A stretch of DNA of 64,000 nt from the NCBI RefSeq assembly GCF_000379125.1, contig NZ_KB900626.1:1521748-1585747 (forward strand). The letters are read 5' to 3'. How positions within the stretch are numbered: the first letter of the stretch is position 1; each line of letters opens with the position of its first letter. Below, in pieces: positions 1 through 9,171 of the stretch. The notes under the pieces are model-generated. The model worked only from the letters and a program-made list of their open reading frames with translations. It did not search any database and was not told where the DNA came from. This stretch comes from Methylosinus sp. LW4 (GTDB lineage Bacteria > Pseudomonadota > Alphaproteobacteria > Rhizobiales > Beijerinckiaceae). A program made the position numbers and the translations under genes.

Positions 1-57
1 GCGGTTCACGAAAATCAGCATCACGACTCCGAGTGCGGCGGCGCTCGAAGCCGGCGC
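1..57. other. window edge, no gene seen
   Basis: Non-coding on my reading. It is the sequence downstream of the leftward carbamoyltransferase gene; I see no hairpin or other signal in it. Confidence 0.5.
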
Positions 58-1854
58 TCAGCTATTACGCCGAATGAAGCTGTTCCCCAAGGCCAGCACA
101 TCCATCTTGGTTCTCGAGAAGCAGTCGAGCGCCTCCTCGGGCCTGCATACCAAGGGCTCGTTCTCGTTGAACGACGTGTTGAGCACCATGGGCACGCCGG
201 TCCGCTGTCGAAACGCCTCGATCAATCCCCAATAGCGCGGATTGGTCTCGCGGTGAACAGTCTGCAGGCGTCCCGAACCGTCGACATGGGTGACTGCGGG
301 TATCATCGCGCGCTTCTCTTCCCTTATCTGAAACACTTGCATCATGAACGGCGCATCGCCATCCTCCTCGAACCACTGCGCGACGCTCTCCCTTTGGATC
401 GAGGGCGCAAAAGGACGAAAGCTCTCGCGACGCTTTATTTTCAGATTTAGAATGTCCTTCATGTCGGCGCGGCGCGGATCGCAAATAATCGATCGATTTC
501 CCAGCGCGCGCGGACCCCACTCCATCCGTCCTTGGAACCAGCCGACGACCTCGCCCTGCGCTATCGCCTCCGCGGCTCGCGCGCACAAAGCCGCCTCGTC
601 TTCGATATGCTCGACGACGCAATTCTGGCCCTCCAGTTCCGCCCCGCGCGCGGCGAGCAGAGCCGCGATCGACTTGTCGTCATAGCGAGGACCGAGATAG
701 GCGTGATCCATCACGCTTCGGCCCGATATCCTATCCCCCGAAAGCGCCGTCGTAGACGATGCGCCTTGGACGACGCCCCCGAGCCGGCTCCAGACCTGCA
801 TCGCCGCGCCGATCGCTCCGCCGGCGTCACCCGCCGCAGACTGAATATAGACCCGGCTGAACGGCGAATAGCGCTTGATCTTGCCATTGGCGACAGAATT
901 CATCGCGCAGCCCCCGGCGAGCGTGAGATCGGAATGACGATATCGCTCGTGAAGCGCGCTCAGCAAATGAAAGAACGCTTCTTCATACATCGCCTGCGCA
1001 GAACGCGCGATATCGAGATGGCGCTCCTCCAGAGGCTCGTACTTCGCTCGCGCAGGTCCGAGCAATTCTTCGAGCGCCGGACTGTAGAGCGCGCCGACAT
1101 GAGGCGCGCCGCCGGTCCATTCATATGCGATTTTTTCCTTATGATGGCGGAAATAGCCGAGATCGAGCGTGAACGCGCCATTGTCCTCGAGCCGAAGAAT
1201 ACGCCGCATCGCGCTCATGAATTGCGGGCGTCCATAGGGCGCGAGCCCCATGACCTTATATTCGTCGCCATAGTGTGGAAAGCCGAGATATTGTGTGATC
1301 GCCTGATAGAAGATCCCGAGCGAATGCGGGAAATAGACACGACCGTCGATCGACACGCCATTTCGATCGCCCATGCCCCAAGCGGCGCTCGAAAAGTCGC
1401 CGAACCCATCCAACGACAGAGCCACCGCGTGCTCGAAAGGCGAGACCAGAAATGCAGATGCGACATGAGCGACATGATGCTCGATGCGATGGATCTCGCC
1501 CTTGAAATTCGCTCCCGGAAACGCGCTCGCCAAATCCGTTTCGATCGACCGTCGCTTTGTCTGATTGCGGATGCGATCCACAATGAGCGAAAGATCGGGA
1601 CGCGTCTTCAGCGAATAGCCGATCTTACGAAAGATGCTCGCCTTCGGATCAGAGCTCACCGCGACATGCGCGACATCAACGAGCGTCACGCCGCCTTCCT
1701 CGAGGCAATAGCGAATGGCTTCCGAGGGAAAGCCCGCCCAATGCTTGACGCGGCGGAATCTCTCCTCCTCCGCCGCCGCGACGATGGCGCCGTCACGCAC
1801 GAGACAGGCCGATGCGTCGCCATGATAGGCGTTGAGCCCGAGTATGATCGCCAC
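58..1854 (-). CDS. NodU/CmcH-family carbamoyltransferase
   Basis: A 598-residue protein, full length for the family that moves a carbamoyl group from carbamoyl phosphate to a hydroxyl of a sugar or natural product. The N-terminal ASKHA-like domain runs from about residue 3 to 370; it opens with ILGLNAYHGDASACL and carries HHVAH at 126-130, whose histidines sit where the family binds its metal. The C-terminal domain (about 415-590) has the typical GRMEWGPRALGNRSI and VLNTSFNENEP motifs. The start is GTG at 1854, preceded by AAGGAG at good spacing. The gene lies just upstream of the two-component genes and on the same strand, but 58 bases of spacing separate it from the regulator. The acceptor substrate cannot be told from the sequence; no Nod-factor or antibiotic genes are next to it. 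Confidence 0.9.
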   Translation of the reverse strand: MAIILGLNAYHGDASACLVRDGAIVAAAEEERFRRVKHWAGFPSEAIRYCLEEGGVTLVDVAHVAVSSDPKASIFRKIGYSLKTRPDLSLIVDRIRNQTKRRSIETDLASAFPGANFKGEIHRIEHHVAHVASAFLVSPFEHAVALSLDGFGDFSSAAWGMGDRNGVSIDGRVYFPHSLGIFYQAITQYLGFPHYGDEYKVMGLAPYGRPQFMSAMRRILRLEDNGAFTLDLGYFRHHKEKIAYEWTGGAPHVGALYSPALEELLGPARAKYEPLEERHLDIARSAQAMYEEAFFHLLSALHERYRHSDLTLAGGCAMNSVANGKIKRYSPFSRVYIQSAAGDAGGAIGAAMQVWSRLGGVVQGASSTTALSGDRISGRSVMDHAYLGPRYDDKSIAALLAARGAELEGQNCVVEHIEDEAALCARAAEAIAQGEVVGWFQGRMEWGPRALGNRSIICDPRRADMKDILNLKIKRRESFRPFAPSIQRESVAQWFEEDGDAPFMMQVFQIREEKRAMIPAVTHVDGSGRLQTVHRETNPRYWGLIEAFRQRTGVPMVLNTSFNENEPLVCRPEEALDCFSRTKMDVLALGNSFIRRNS

Positions 1855-1912
1855 GCTATCTCCTTTCCGGAGGACCTGTTCCTCCGCCTCGCGCCGAGTG
1901 AAATAGCGCGGA

Positions 1913-3256
1913 TTATCGCAGGCCCAGCCGCGCCATCATCTTCAGCAGCCCGACGCGCGAGACGCCGAGGCGGCGGGCCGCGGCGCTGTGATTGTGTTCG
2001 GCCGCGGCGAGCGCGGCGCCGATCATGCGGCGCTCCAACTTCTCCTGCGCCTCGGGAAGCGTTTCCGCAATGACGGTTGAGGAGGAAGGAGCTCCGCCGC
2101 CGCGCGCGAAAATCAAATCCTCGGCGGAAATCGTCGACGACTGCGGATCGGCGAGCGCGGCGGCGCATTCGATCGTCGCTTTCAGCTCGCGGACATTGCC
2201 GGGCCAGGATTGCGCGACGAGCCACGCCAGCGCCTCCTGCGAGAAGCGCAATTTGCGCTTCTTCGCCGCGCGCATGAGGAAATGCGCGGCGAGAAGACCC
2301 AAATCTTCGCGCCGCTCGTCCAGCGCGGGCGTGCGAATGACGACGCCGCGCAGGCGATAATAGAGATCCTCGCGAAAGCTCCCCGCCGCAGTCATCGCCT
2401 CCAAGTCTCGATGCGTCGCGCTGACGATACGCACATCGGCGCGCCGCGTCTCGCGCCCGCCCACGGGAGTGAAGGTTCCGTCTTGCAGGAAGCGCAGCAG
2501 CTTTACCTGCATGGACGGCGGCGTCTCGCCGACCTCATCGAGAAACAGCGTTCCGCCGCGCGCCGTGGCGACGAGGCCGGGGCGATCGGCGTGGGCGCCG
2601 GTGAAGGCGCCTTTGAGATGGCCGAATAATTCGCTCTCGATCAGCTCGGCGGGAATTGCGCCGCAATGGATGGAGACGAAAGCCCCGCGACGCGCGCTCG
2701 CCCTGTGCAGCGCATTGGCAACGAGCTCCTTGCCGGAGCCGGTGGCGCCGAGGATCATCACAGGCAGCTCGGCCGGACCAATGCGGCGGATCATGTCCTT
2801 CACATGCGTCATGGCGGGACCATTGCCGATCAGCCCGTCGTCGGCGCTCGCCTTTTCCGCGCGCAGCTGCGCGATCTCGCGCTCGAGCGCCGCTTTGGCG
2901 AGCGCGCGCTGGACGCAAAAGCGCAACAGCTCCGGCTCCACGGGCTTGGCGAGAAAGTCCCATGCGCCGAGCGCGACGGCGCGCAGAGCCAGCTCATGCT
3001 CGCTATGCGCCGTCAGCACCACGGTGACGGCGCTCGAAAAATCGGGCAGCAGCGACAGGCCCGCCTCGGGCGTGCGCTCCGGCGGCATGACGAGATCGAG
3101 AAGCACGAGATCAGGCCGCGCCTGCGCAAAGACTTCGCGCGCCGAGGCCGCGTCCGTCGCCGTCACGACATGATAGCCCTCGCGCGTCAGAAAGGCGCCG
3201 GCGACGCGCGCGAAAGCGGGCTCGTCATCGACGATGAGGATCGTCTCGGCGGTCAT
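1913..3256 (-). CDS. sigma-54-dependent response regulator (NtrC type)
   Basis: A 447-residue transcription activator of three parts. The receiver domain (about 5-120) has the acidic pair in VDDEP and the phosphorylation site D54 in VLLDLVMPP. The AAA+ domain has Walker A GATGSGKE near residue 170 and an intact GAFTGA loop near 215, the surface that contacts sigma-54, so it should act at -24/-12 promoters. The C-terminus ends in a Fis-type helix-turn-helix (NHSAAARRLGVSR). It overlaps the upstream kinase gene by four bases, so the two are co-translated partners. Target genes are unknown; I did not find a clear sigma-54 promoter in the window. Confidence 0.95.
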   Translation of the reverse strand: MTAETILIVDDEPAFARVAGAFLTREGYHVVTATDAASAREVFAQARPDLVLLDLVMPPERTPEAGLSLLPDFSSAVTVVLTAHSEHELALRAVALGAWDFLAKPVEPELLRFCVQRALAKAALEREIAQLRAEKASADDGLIGNGPAMTHVKDMIRRIGPAELPVMILGATGSGKELVANALHRASARRGAFVSIHCGAIPAELIESELFGHLKGAFTGAHADRPGLVATARGGTLFLDEVGETPPSMQVKLLRFLQDGTFTPVGGRETRRADVRIVSATHRDLEAMTAAGSFREDLYYRLRGVVIRTPALDERREDLGLLAAHFLMRAAKKRKLRFSQEALAWLVAQSWPGNVRELKATIECAAALADPQSSTISAEDLIFARGGGAPSSSTVIAETLPEAQEKLERRMIGAALAAAEHNHSAAARRLGVSRVGLLKMMARLGLR

Positions 3257-4977
3257 CTCGGGAACCTCAGAGTGACGCAGGTGGAAAAGCCCTCGCGCGC
3301 GCCGAGCGCGACGGAGCCGCCATGCGCCGCCATGATCTTGGCGACAATGGCGAGGCCGAGCCCCGTGCCTTCGCTGTTGCGCGAGACGAAGGGCTGAAAC
3401 AGACGATCCTTGATCTCTTCCGGCACGCCGGGGCCATCGTCGCAGACATGAAGGACCGTCGCATCCCGCGCCGTCTCGACGAAGATTGCGATGCGGCCGC
3501 CGGCGGCGCGCGCATTGGCGATGAGATTGTCCATCGCCTGGGCGAAGCGAAACGGATCGGCGCGCAAATGCGCATCGCTCGCAATGTCGGTCTCGACATC
3601 GCCGAAGGCTGCGGCGAGATCGATATCGGCCGGCTCGATCTTCCAGGGCTTGGCGTAGTCGAGCAATTCGCCGACGAGACGATTCATGCGCCGCGTCTGC
3701 TCTATGATCTCGGCGCGCGTCTCCGGCGGCGCGGCGGCCGCCGCCATATTCACGATGTTGAGCGGATTGCGCAGATCATGCGCGATTGTCGAGGCGAGCA
3801 TTCCGAGCTCGGCGAGCCGTTCACTCTCGGCGCGGCTTCTTCGGCGATCGATGTCGTCGAGGCTCTGCGTCAGAAGATCGGCGTAGACGATGGCGAGGCG
3901 GCGCGCGCCCGGCGGCGAATCCTCGAAGCCTGTGAGCTTCGCCATCCATTTGTCGCCCGTATCGACGCAGCGAAGCGCCGGCTCCGGCCCATCGCTAGAG
4001 AGCGTCACATCGACCAAGGGCCGCATGGCCATGCGCAAATGCGCGCGCGCGATCTCGAGCGCCTCGGTCGTCGTGTCCACGCCGGCGAGGTCGCTGCGCC
4101 ATTGCGCCATCGTCTCGGCGGAAATCTCGGGGCCGGCGTAAACGAGCCGATCCGCCGCACGGCGAATGGGCTCGCCGAAGGCGAAGGCCAGCGCCATGGC
4201 CGCGGCGACGACGAGCCATAGAGAAATGAAATCCATGGATGGCGCAATGAAGCTCAAAGGCGCGGCGGCGAGCAATCCGGCCACGGCGGCGGCGAGCAGA
4301 AGAATGAGCGCATAGGCCGCGGCGCGGCGCGCCCATACATTGGCCGCCATCAGCTCGTAGCGCAATATTCCATAGACGAGCAGCGCCGGATAGATCGGCA
4401 GAGCGAGAATGGACCAGGGCGCGACCGCCATGCCGACCAAAGCCGGCGCAAAGGAGACGACCGTCGAAAGGCCGACGAGCGAGGAGAGGAGAACGATCGC
4501 GATCTCGCGTTGTCGCTTGCCCTCGGCGCGTCGCAGCGCGAAGGCCATCAGCCCATTGCCATAGGCGGCGAGACCGATCGCGACAGCGACGCCGATGAGG
4601 CCGACGCCCTCATAGCGAAAGCCGCGCAAGCCGTCCGCCGTTTCGAAAAAGGCGCCTGGACCGAACAGCAGAAGCAAAAGCGTCGCGCCGGCCCCGAGCG
4701 CATGGACGATCGGAAGGGAGCGCGCGCCCCGCCCCGTCAGCCGGATCGCGAAATCGACCGCCATCGCCGAGCCAAGCGGCGCCAGCGCCATCGAAGCCGC
4801 GCCGAGGCGCTCGGGCAGGAGGAGGCCGAGGGCGAAAAGCCCGACGATCCCGACGAATGCGGCGAGCTGCTTCGCGCCCGGCGCCGTCCTCGCCCGCGCG
4901 AGGAGAAACGCCGAAAGCGCAATGCTCGAGACGAAAGTCGTCGAGAGGGACAGGGCGAACAGCTGGCTCGACGTCAT
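3253..4977 (-). CDS. membrane sensor histidine kinase
   Basis: About 574 residues from ATG 4977. The first 250-270 residues are a run of hydrophobic helices with short loops, a membrane sensor of the multi-helix type and not a large periplasmic domain. A linker follows, then the dimerisation box with the phospho-acceptor histidine near residue 399 in STIAHDLRNPLN, and an ATPase domain with N box (NLIANARAAGG), DDGPGVPEE and GTGLGLAIVAKIMAAHGG. All kinase motifs are intact. It should phosphorylate the overlapping sigma-54 regulator downstream. The start is uncertain: ATG 4977 lacks a good ribosome site and an in-frame TTG lies at 5007. The promoter region shared with the rightward operon holds a direct repeat. 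Confidence 0.92.
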   Translation of the reverse strand: MTSSQLFALSLSTTFVSSIALSAFLLARARTAPGAKQLAAFVGIVGLFALGLLLPERLGAASMALAPLGSAMAVDFAIRLTGRGARSLPIVHALGAGATLLLLLFGPGAFFETADGLRGFRYEGVGLIGVAVAIGLAAYGNGLMAFALRRAEGKRQREIAIVLLSSLVGLSTVVSFAPALVGMAVAPWSILALPIYPALLVYGILRYELMAANVWARRAAAYALILLLAAAVAGLLAAAPLSFIAPSMDFISLWLVVAAAMALAFAFGEPIRRAADRLVYAGPEISAETMAQWRSDLAGVDTTTEALEIARAHLRMAMRPLVDVTLSSDGPEPALRCVDTGDKWMAKLTGFEDSPPGARRLAIVYADLLTQSLDDIDRRRSRAESERLAELGMLASTIAHDLRNPLNIVNMAAAAAPPETRAEIIEQTRRMNRLVGELLDYAKPWKIEPADIDLAAAFGDVETDIASDAHLRADPFRFAQAMDNLIANARAAGGRIAIFVETARDATVLHVCDDGPGVPEEIKDRLFQPFVSRNSEGTGLGLAIVAKIMAAHGGSVALGAREGFSTCVTLRFPR

Positions 4978-4986
4978 CGCAAGACT

Positions 4987-5038
4987 GTATCCCGAGTTTA
5001 TAGGCAACTCAATGAATCCCGTATCTCACGTTTATAGA
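4987..5038. promoter_or_regulatory. direct repeat in the kinase/SDR divergent spacer
   Basis: Two 18-base units, GTATCCCGAGTTTATAGG at 4987-5004 and GTATCTCACGTTTATAGA at 5021-5038, match at 14 of 18 positions and start 34 bases apart, close to three helical turns. They lie at the 5' end of the kinase gene, in the only AT-rich stretch nearby, between divergent genes. Same-face spacing suggests a binding site for a dimeric regulator. The regulator is unknown. Confidence 0.4.
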
Positions 5039-5148
5039 ATGGCGAGAAATCGCACATATAAACAATAATTTACGATATGGCGCCGCCATTGCCCTTCTAC
5101 CTCCCAGAAGGCGAAACCTCTTCGCCCCGCTTTCGGAGGAAACTGAAA

Positions 5149-6399
5149 TTGGCATGTATTCTCATCATCGGCGGCAGCGGATTCATCGGGCGGCATATCG
5201 CCGGCCGGCTCCGCGAACGCGGCCATAATGTCGTCGCCGCCTCGCGCCGCGAGATCGATCTCGCGCGTGACGGCGAAGCGCGGCTTCGCGACAAGGTCGC
5301 GAGCTTCGAGATCGTCGTCAATTGCGCCGGGCTCGTCCGCGACGACGGCGCCAACAGCATGGCGGCCGTCCATGCGGCGGGCGCCTCCGATCTCTTTCGC
5401 GCCTGCCTCGCCGCCGGCGTCGCGCGGCTCATTCACCTATCGGCGCTCGGCGTCGAGAGCGACGGCGAGACGCTCTATCAGCGCAGCAAAGCTGTCGCCG
5501 AAGAACGGCTCGCGGCGCTCGACCCTGAAGGCGCGCGGCTCGATTGGCGCATATTGCGCCCCTCGCTCGTCGTCGGCCGCGGCGGCGCGAGCACGCGCTG
5601 GCTGCTCGCCGCCGCCGTATTGCCATGGCTGCCGAGCTTCGGCGATGGCGCCTGGCGCTTTCAGCCCGTGCATGTCGGCGATCTCGCCGAGCTCGCGGCG
5701 CGCCTCGCGGAAGGCTCGCCCTCGCCACGCCGCCTCGATGTCGTCGGACCGGAGGCGATGACGACGGATGCGCTGCTCGCGCTATTGCGCGAATGGCTCG
5801 GCCTGAAGCCGACGCGCTTCTTTCGCGTCCCCTATCGACTGTTTCTACTCGCAGCGTCGATCGGCGGACGCGTCTCGACCGGCCCGCTCAATCGCGAGGT
5901 GGTCAAGCTTCTCTCGCGCGGCAATGTCGCGCATAGCGCGCCGATGACGGCGGCGCTCGGCCGGCCGCCGCGGCGCATTCGCGACGCGCTGGCGCTGGAG
6001 CCGGCGTGCGCGGCGGACAGGCGCGCGGCGCGACTTTTCTTCCTGCCGCCAGTGCTGCGCTGGACCCTCGGCCTGCTGTGGATCGCGACGGGCTTCCTCT
6101 CTTTCGGCCTCTATCCGCAGGAGAAAAGCGCTGCGTTGCTCGCCGAGATCGGCGTTCACGGCGCCCTCGCCGACATGGCGCTCTATGGCGGCGCGGCGGT
6201 CGATCTTCTGCTCGGCGCGCTGCTGCTGCTGCGCTGGCGCCCTGCCCTCGTCGGCGTCGCGCAGCTGACGACGATGCTCGTCTTCACGCTGATCGCGACA
6301 CGGCTTCCGGCCGACTACTGGCTGCATCCTTTCGCGCCGTTGCTCAAAAATTTGCCGATCACCGCGGCGATCCTCGTCATGATCGCATTGGAGGCCTGA
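5149..6399 (+). CDS. SDR-type NAD(P)-binding protein fused to DoxX-like membrane domain
   Basis: About 416 residues from TTG 5149. That start is chosen because GGAGGA at 5135-5140 sits eight bases before it and the Rossmann strand ILIIGGSGFIGRHIAGRL begins right after it; an upstream ATG at 5077 would add 24 residues without a domain. The N-terminal 270-300 residues form an atypical (extended) short-chain dehydrogenase resembling the NDUFA9/complex I accessory subgroup: nucleotide loop GGSGFIG and a region (YQRSKAVAEERLAAL) with the Tyr...Lys spacing. The last 130 residues hold about four transmembrane helices of the DoxX type. First gene of a tight three-gene operon. The substrate is unknown. 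Confidence 0.88.
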   Translation: MACILIIGGSGFIGRHIAGRLRERGHNVVAASRREIDLARDGEARLRDKVASFEIVVNCAGLVRDDGANSMAAVHAAGASDLFRACLAAGVARLIHLSALGVESDGETLYQRSKAVAEERLAALDPEGARLDWRILRPSLVVGRGGASTRWLLAAAVLPWLPSFGDGAWRFQPVHVGDLAELAARLAEGSPSPRRLDVVGPEAMTTDALLALLREWLGLKPTRFFRVPYRLFLLAASIGGRVSTGPLNREVVKLLSRGNVAHSAPMTAALGRPPRRIRDALALEPACAADRRAARLFFLPPVLRWTLGLLWIATGFLSFGLYPQEKSAALLAEIGVHGALADMALYGGAAVDLLLGALLLLRWRPALVGVAQLTTMLVFTLIATRLPADYWLHPFAPLLKNLPITAAILVMIALEA

Positions 6400-6402
6400 C
6401 CC

Positions 6403-6873
6403 ATGCTCGATCCTCTCACTCTGAAGACGGCGCATATCGTCAGCTCGACGATATTGTTCGGCACGGGGCTCGGCACGGCCTTTCACGGCCTCGCAAGCAA
6501 TCTGCGCGGCGATCTGCGCGCTATCGTCACGGCCAATAAAAATGTCGTGCTCGCCGATTGGCTGTTCACCACGCCCGCCGTTATCCTGCAGCCCGTCACC
6601 GGCGTGCTGCTGGCGTTGGATCAAGGCTGGCCGCTCGATACGCCCTGGCTGCTCGCGGCCATCGCGCTCTATCTCTTCGTCGGCGCCTGCTGGCTGCCGG
6701 TCGTGTGGCTGCAAATCCGCATGGCGCGCATCGCCGAGCAATGTCTCGAGAAAGACGCGCCGCTGCCGCCGGTCTATGGAACCTATTTCCTCTGGTGGTT
6801 CGCGCTCGGCTGGCCGGCCTTCATCGCCATGATCGCGATCTTCTGGCTGATGGTCGCCAAGCCGCAATTTTAA
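6403..6873 (+). CDS. DUF2269-family integral membrane protein
   Basis: A 156-residue protein with about four hydrophobic helices (around 8-28, 45-68, 78-105 and 125-152). The pattern LKTAHIVSSTILFGTGLGTAFH at the start and ADWLFTTPAVILQPVTG in the middle recalls DUF2269, a family of unknown function often next to SDR-DoxX proteins. It starts three bases after the stop of the upstream gene, so they are translated together. Histidines and tryptophans in the helices could bind a cofactor, but that is conjecture. Confidence 0.85.
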   Translation: MLDPLTLKTAHIVSSTILFGTGLGTAFHGLASNLRGDLRAIVTANKNVVLADWLFTTPAVILQPVTGVLLALDQGWPLDTPWLLAAIALYLFVGACWLPVVWLQIRMARIAEQCLEKDAPLPPVYGTYFLWWFALGWPAFIAMIAIFWLMVAKPQF

Positions 6874-6888
6874 AAAATGGAGATAGAC

Positions 6889-7842
6889 ATGACCACACTC
6901 TTTCAAGACCTCCTCGCCGAGCGCTTCGATCTCCTACCCGCGCCGGTCCGTCGCTTCCACACGCTCGAGCGCGAGCTCTTCACCGGCGGCCGCGCGAAAG
7001 TCTCCGCACAGGGCCGCGGCTTCGGCGCGGCGGTGCTCGCCTTCCTCGCCAGTCTTCCAGCGACGGGCGAGAATATCGAGACCCATGTCCGCTTCACGCC
7101 GCTCTCGGGAAAATGCGAATTCTGGCGGCGCGACTTCGCCGGACGCCGCTATGAGAGCGTCATGCAGGCGGCGCCGGATGGGCGTTTGATCGAGCATTTC
7201 GGGCCATTCGATCTCTATTTCGATCTCACCGCCTCGCCCGCCGGCCTGCGCTGGTCGCTAGCAGAATGGCGCCTGCTGAAAATCCCGCTGCCGCGAGCGA
7301 CGACGCCGACGATCGAATGTTTCGAGAGCGCCGAGGGCGAGCGCTTCACCTTCGACATAGATGTCCGCTTTCCGATCGTCGGCCATGTCGTGCATTACAA
7401 GGGCTCACTAGCGGAGATGCCGGAGGATGCGCCGATCTTCGTCTATGACGGCGTTTGCGCGCTGTGCGACTGGACAGTTCGCTATGTGCTCGCAAATGAG
7501 ATCACGCCGTCCATCCGCTTCGTCGCGATACAATCCGAGGACGGGCGCGCCTTGGCGCGAAAGGCGGATATCGACCCGGATGCGCCCGAGAGCTTCCTCT
7601 TCATCGAGAACGGCCGCCTCATGAAGGACTCCGAGGCGCTGCTCGCGCTCGCCCGGCAATTGCGCGGACCGGCGCGCGCCGCCCCTCTCGCGCGACTATT
7701 GCCGCGCTTCGTCGCCGATGCGCTCTATCGCCTCGTCGCGCGCAATCGCTACCGCTGGTTCGGTCGAACAGCCGCCTGCGCGCTTCCCGCGGCCTCACGA
7801 GCAGCGCCCGAAGCCGGCGCCGATCGCCCGTCATCCGATTGA
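6889..7842 (+). CDS. DUF4166 domain fused to a DCC (DUF393) thioredoxin-like domain
   Basis: About 317 residues from ATG 6889, preceded by a GGAG ribosome site; an ATG at 6877 overlaps that site and is less likely. Residues 1-170 resemble DUF4166, a soluble domain of unknown role. From about 183 the protein becomes a DCC-family domain: IFVYDGVCALCDWTVRYVL carries the DxxCxxC motif expected of a thiol-disulfide active site. In many genomes these two domains are separate genes; here they are joined. The gene is the last of the SDR-DoxX/DUF2269 operon, so the whole unit is probably a redox or lipid-modifying membrane system. Function is not known. Confidence 0.85.
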   Translation: MTTLFQDLLAERFDLLPAPVRRFHTLERELFTGGRAKVSAQGRGFGAAVLAFLASLPATGENIETHVRFTPLSGKCEFWRRDFAGRRYESVMQAAPDGRLIEHFGPFDLYFDLTASPAGLRWSLAEWRLLKIPLPRATTPTIECFESAEGERFTFDIDVRFPIVGHVVHYKGSLAEMPEDAPIFVYDGVCALCDWTVRYVLANEITPSIRFVAIQSEDGRALARKADIDPDAPESFLFIENGRLMKDSEALLALARQLRGPARAAPLARLLPRFVADALYRLVARNRYRWFGRTAACALPAASRAAPEAGADRPSSD

Positions 7843-7957
7843 GTGTGGATCGCCGATCGTTTCGCCCCGGGCGGAAGCGCAATTGGGACGCCAGAAGACG
7901 GATGCTCTCTCGTTCCGTATGTGAGCGGCCTCATTCGCTGGCGACGTGCGCGGCGCT

Positions 7958-9169
7958 TCACACATTGTCCCTCGCCCGCGCGCGCCGTTTCTGCAGCCAG
8001 CGCGCGAGGCCGGTTATGTAGAGCAGCGCCGGCGCGACGCCGAGCAAAGCGACGGCGGCGCGTCCGAGATCGCCGAAAGCCTCGCCGGAATGCAAGGGAA
8101 ATTGCCATTCCAGGAATTTCTCGCCCGCCGTGAAACGATGAGGGTCTTCGATCGCGAGGATTTGGCCGCTGTAGCGATCTACCGCCGCCTGCCGGCGCGG
8201 CTCGCTCACATTGACCTCGTCATCGGCGCGCTTGCCGACGACGAAGACGCTCTCCGGCGCCTCCGGCAGCGACAGGCTCATCAGCCTGCCGTCGGGAAAC
8301 AGCCGGTCCACCGCGGCCACCGCCGCTTCGGCGCCGATCGACGGGCGGCCATCCGCAGAGGCGGATGTCTGCTTCTGGAGACGATGCGTATGAACCGGGG
8401 AAAAGAGATCGACGAGCGCGGTCACTTGCGCGCCGAAGGTCAGATAGAGTCCAGAAAATATCATCACGGCGAAGATGGCGACGACATAGACCCCCGTCGT
8501 CTTGTGGAGATCGAGCGTCAGGCGCTCGGCGCTCGCGCCGCGCTTGATCTGGAACGCCTGCCGCCATCTGCCATTGCGCGGCCACCAGAGATAGACGCCG
8601 GTCGTCAGCGAGAGGAGCAGGAAGAGGCCGACGAATCCGACCAAGGTCGCGCCGTTCTCGCCGAGCAGAAGCGCCGAGTGCAGATGGATCAGCAGCACGG
8701 CCAAAGGCTCGGCGAAGTGATTGCCGTCATCGACGATCAGGCGCGCGCCTTTGACGGCGGCGGTGACCGGATCGACGACGATCTGATAGGCTTTCGCGCG
8801 CCCCTCCGACTCCCGCGTCGAATAGATGACGTCGAAATAGCCGCCGTCGCTTTTGGGGAAATGCATCCAGACGGGCGCCGCGTCTTCCGGCGCGGCGGAA
8901 CGGCTCGTCTCGATGATGCGATCCACCGACGCGCGCTCGCCGCCGAGCGTGTAATGCGTCGGGACGAAGAGGTCCTTGTTCAGAAATTCGTCGATCTCGA
9001 CGCGGAATGCGAGCAGGCTTCCCGAGAGGCCGATGACGACAAAGACCGCGCCGGCGACAAAGCCGATGTAGCGATGCGTGGCGAGCCACAGCGCGCGGCC
9101 TTGGACGAGGCCTCGCGATCCGCTGCTCGTCCGTGGCGCTCGGCTCTTTCGATCGATGTCGTCGCTCAT
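7958..9169 (-). CDS. PepSY-associated transmembrane protein
   Basis: A 403-residue inner-membrane protein with four strong helices (about 33-54, 160-178 extending to 202, 225-250 and 370-390), the first ending in VVIGLSGSLLAFRVEID as is typical for PepSY_TM proteins. Conserved histidines lie next to the helices (ATHRY, LIHLHSALL, LDLHKTTGVY), fitting the heme-binding ferric-siderophore reductase members FoxB/FegB. Two periplasmic PepSY-like segments lie between helices. The gene begins three bases after the stop of the TonB receptor, so they are one operon. Likely role: reduction or handling of the imported metal chelate. The exact metal is not known. Confidence 0.9.
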   Translation of the reverse strand: MSDDIDRKSRAPRTSSGSRGLVQGRALWLATHRYIGFVAGAVFVVIGLSGSLLAFRVEIDEFLNKDLFVPTHYTLGGERASVDRIIETSRSAAPEDAAPVWMHFPKSDGGYFDVIYSTRESEGRAKAYQIVVDPVTAAVKGARLIVDDGNHFAEPLAVLLIHLHSALLLGENGATLVGFVGLFLLLSLTTGVYLWWPRNGRWRQAFQIKRGASAERLTLDLHKTTGVYVVAIFAVMIFSGLYLTFGAQVTALVDLFSPVHTHRLQKQTSASADGRPSIGAEAAVAAVDRLFPDGRLMSLSLPEAPESVFVVGKRADDEVNVSEPRRQAAVDRYSGQILAIEDPHRFTAGEKFLEWQFPLHSGEAFGDLGRAAVALLGVAPALLYITGLARWLQKRRARARDNV

Positions 9170-9171
9170 GG

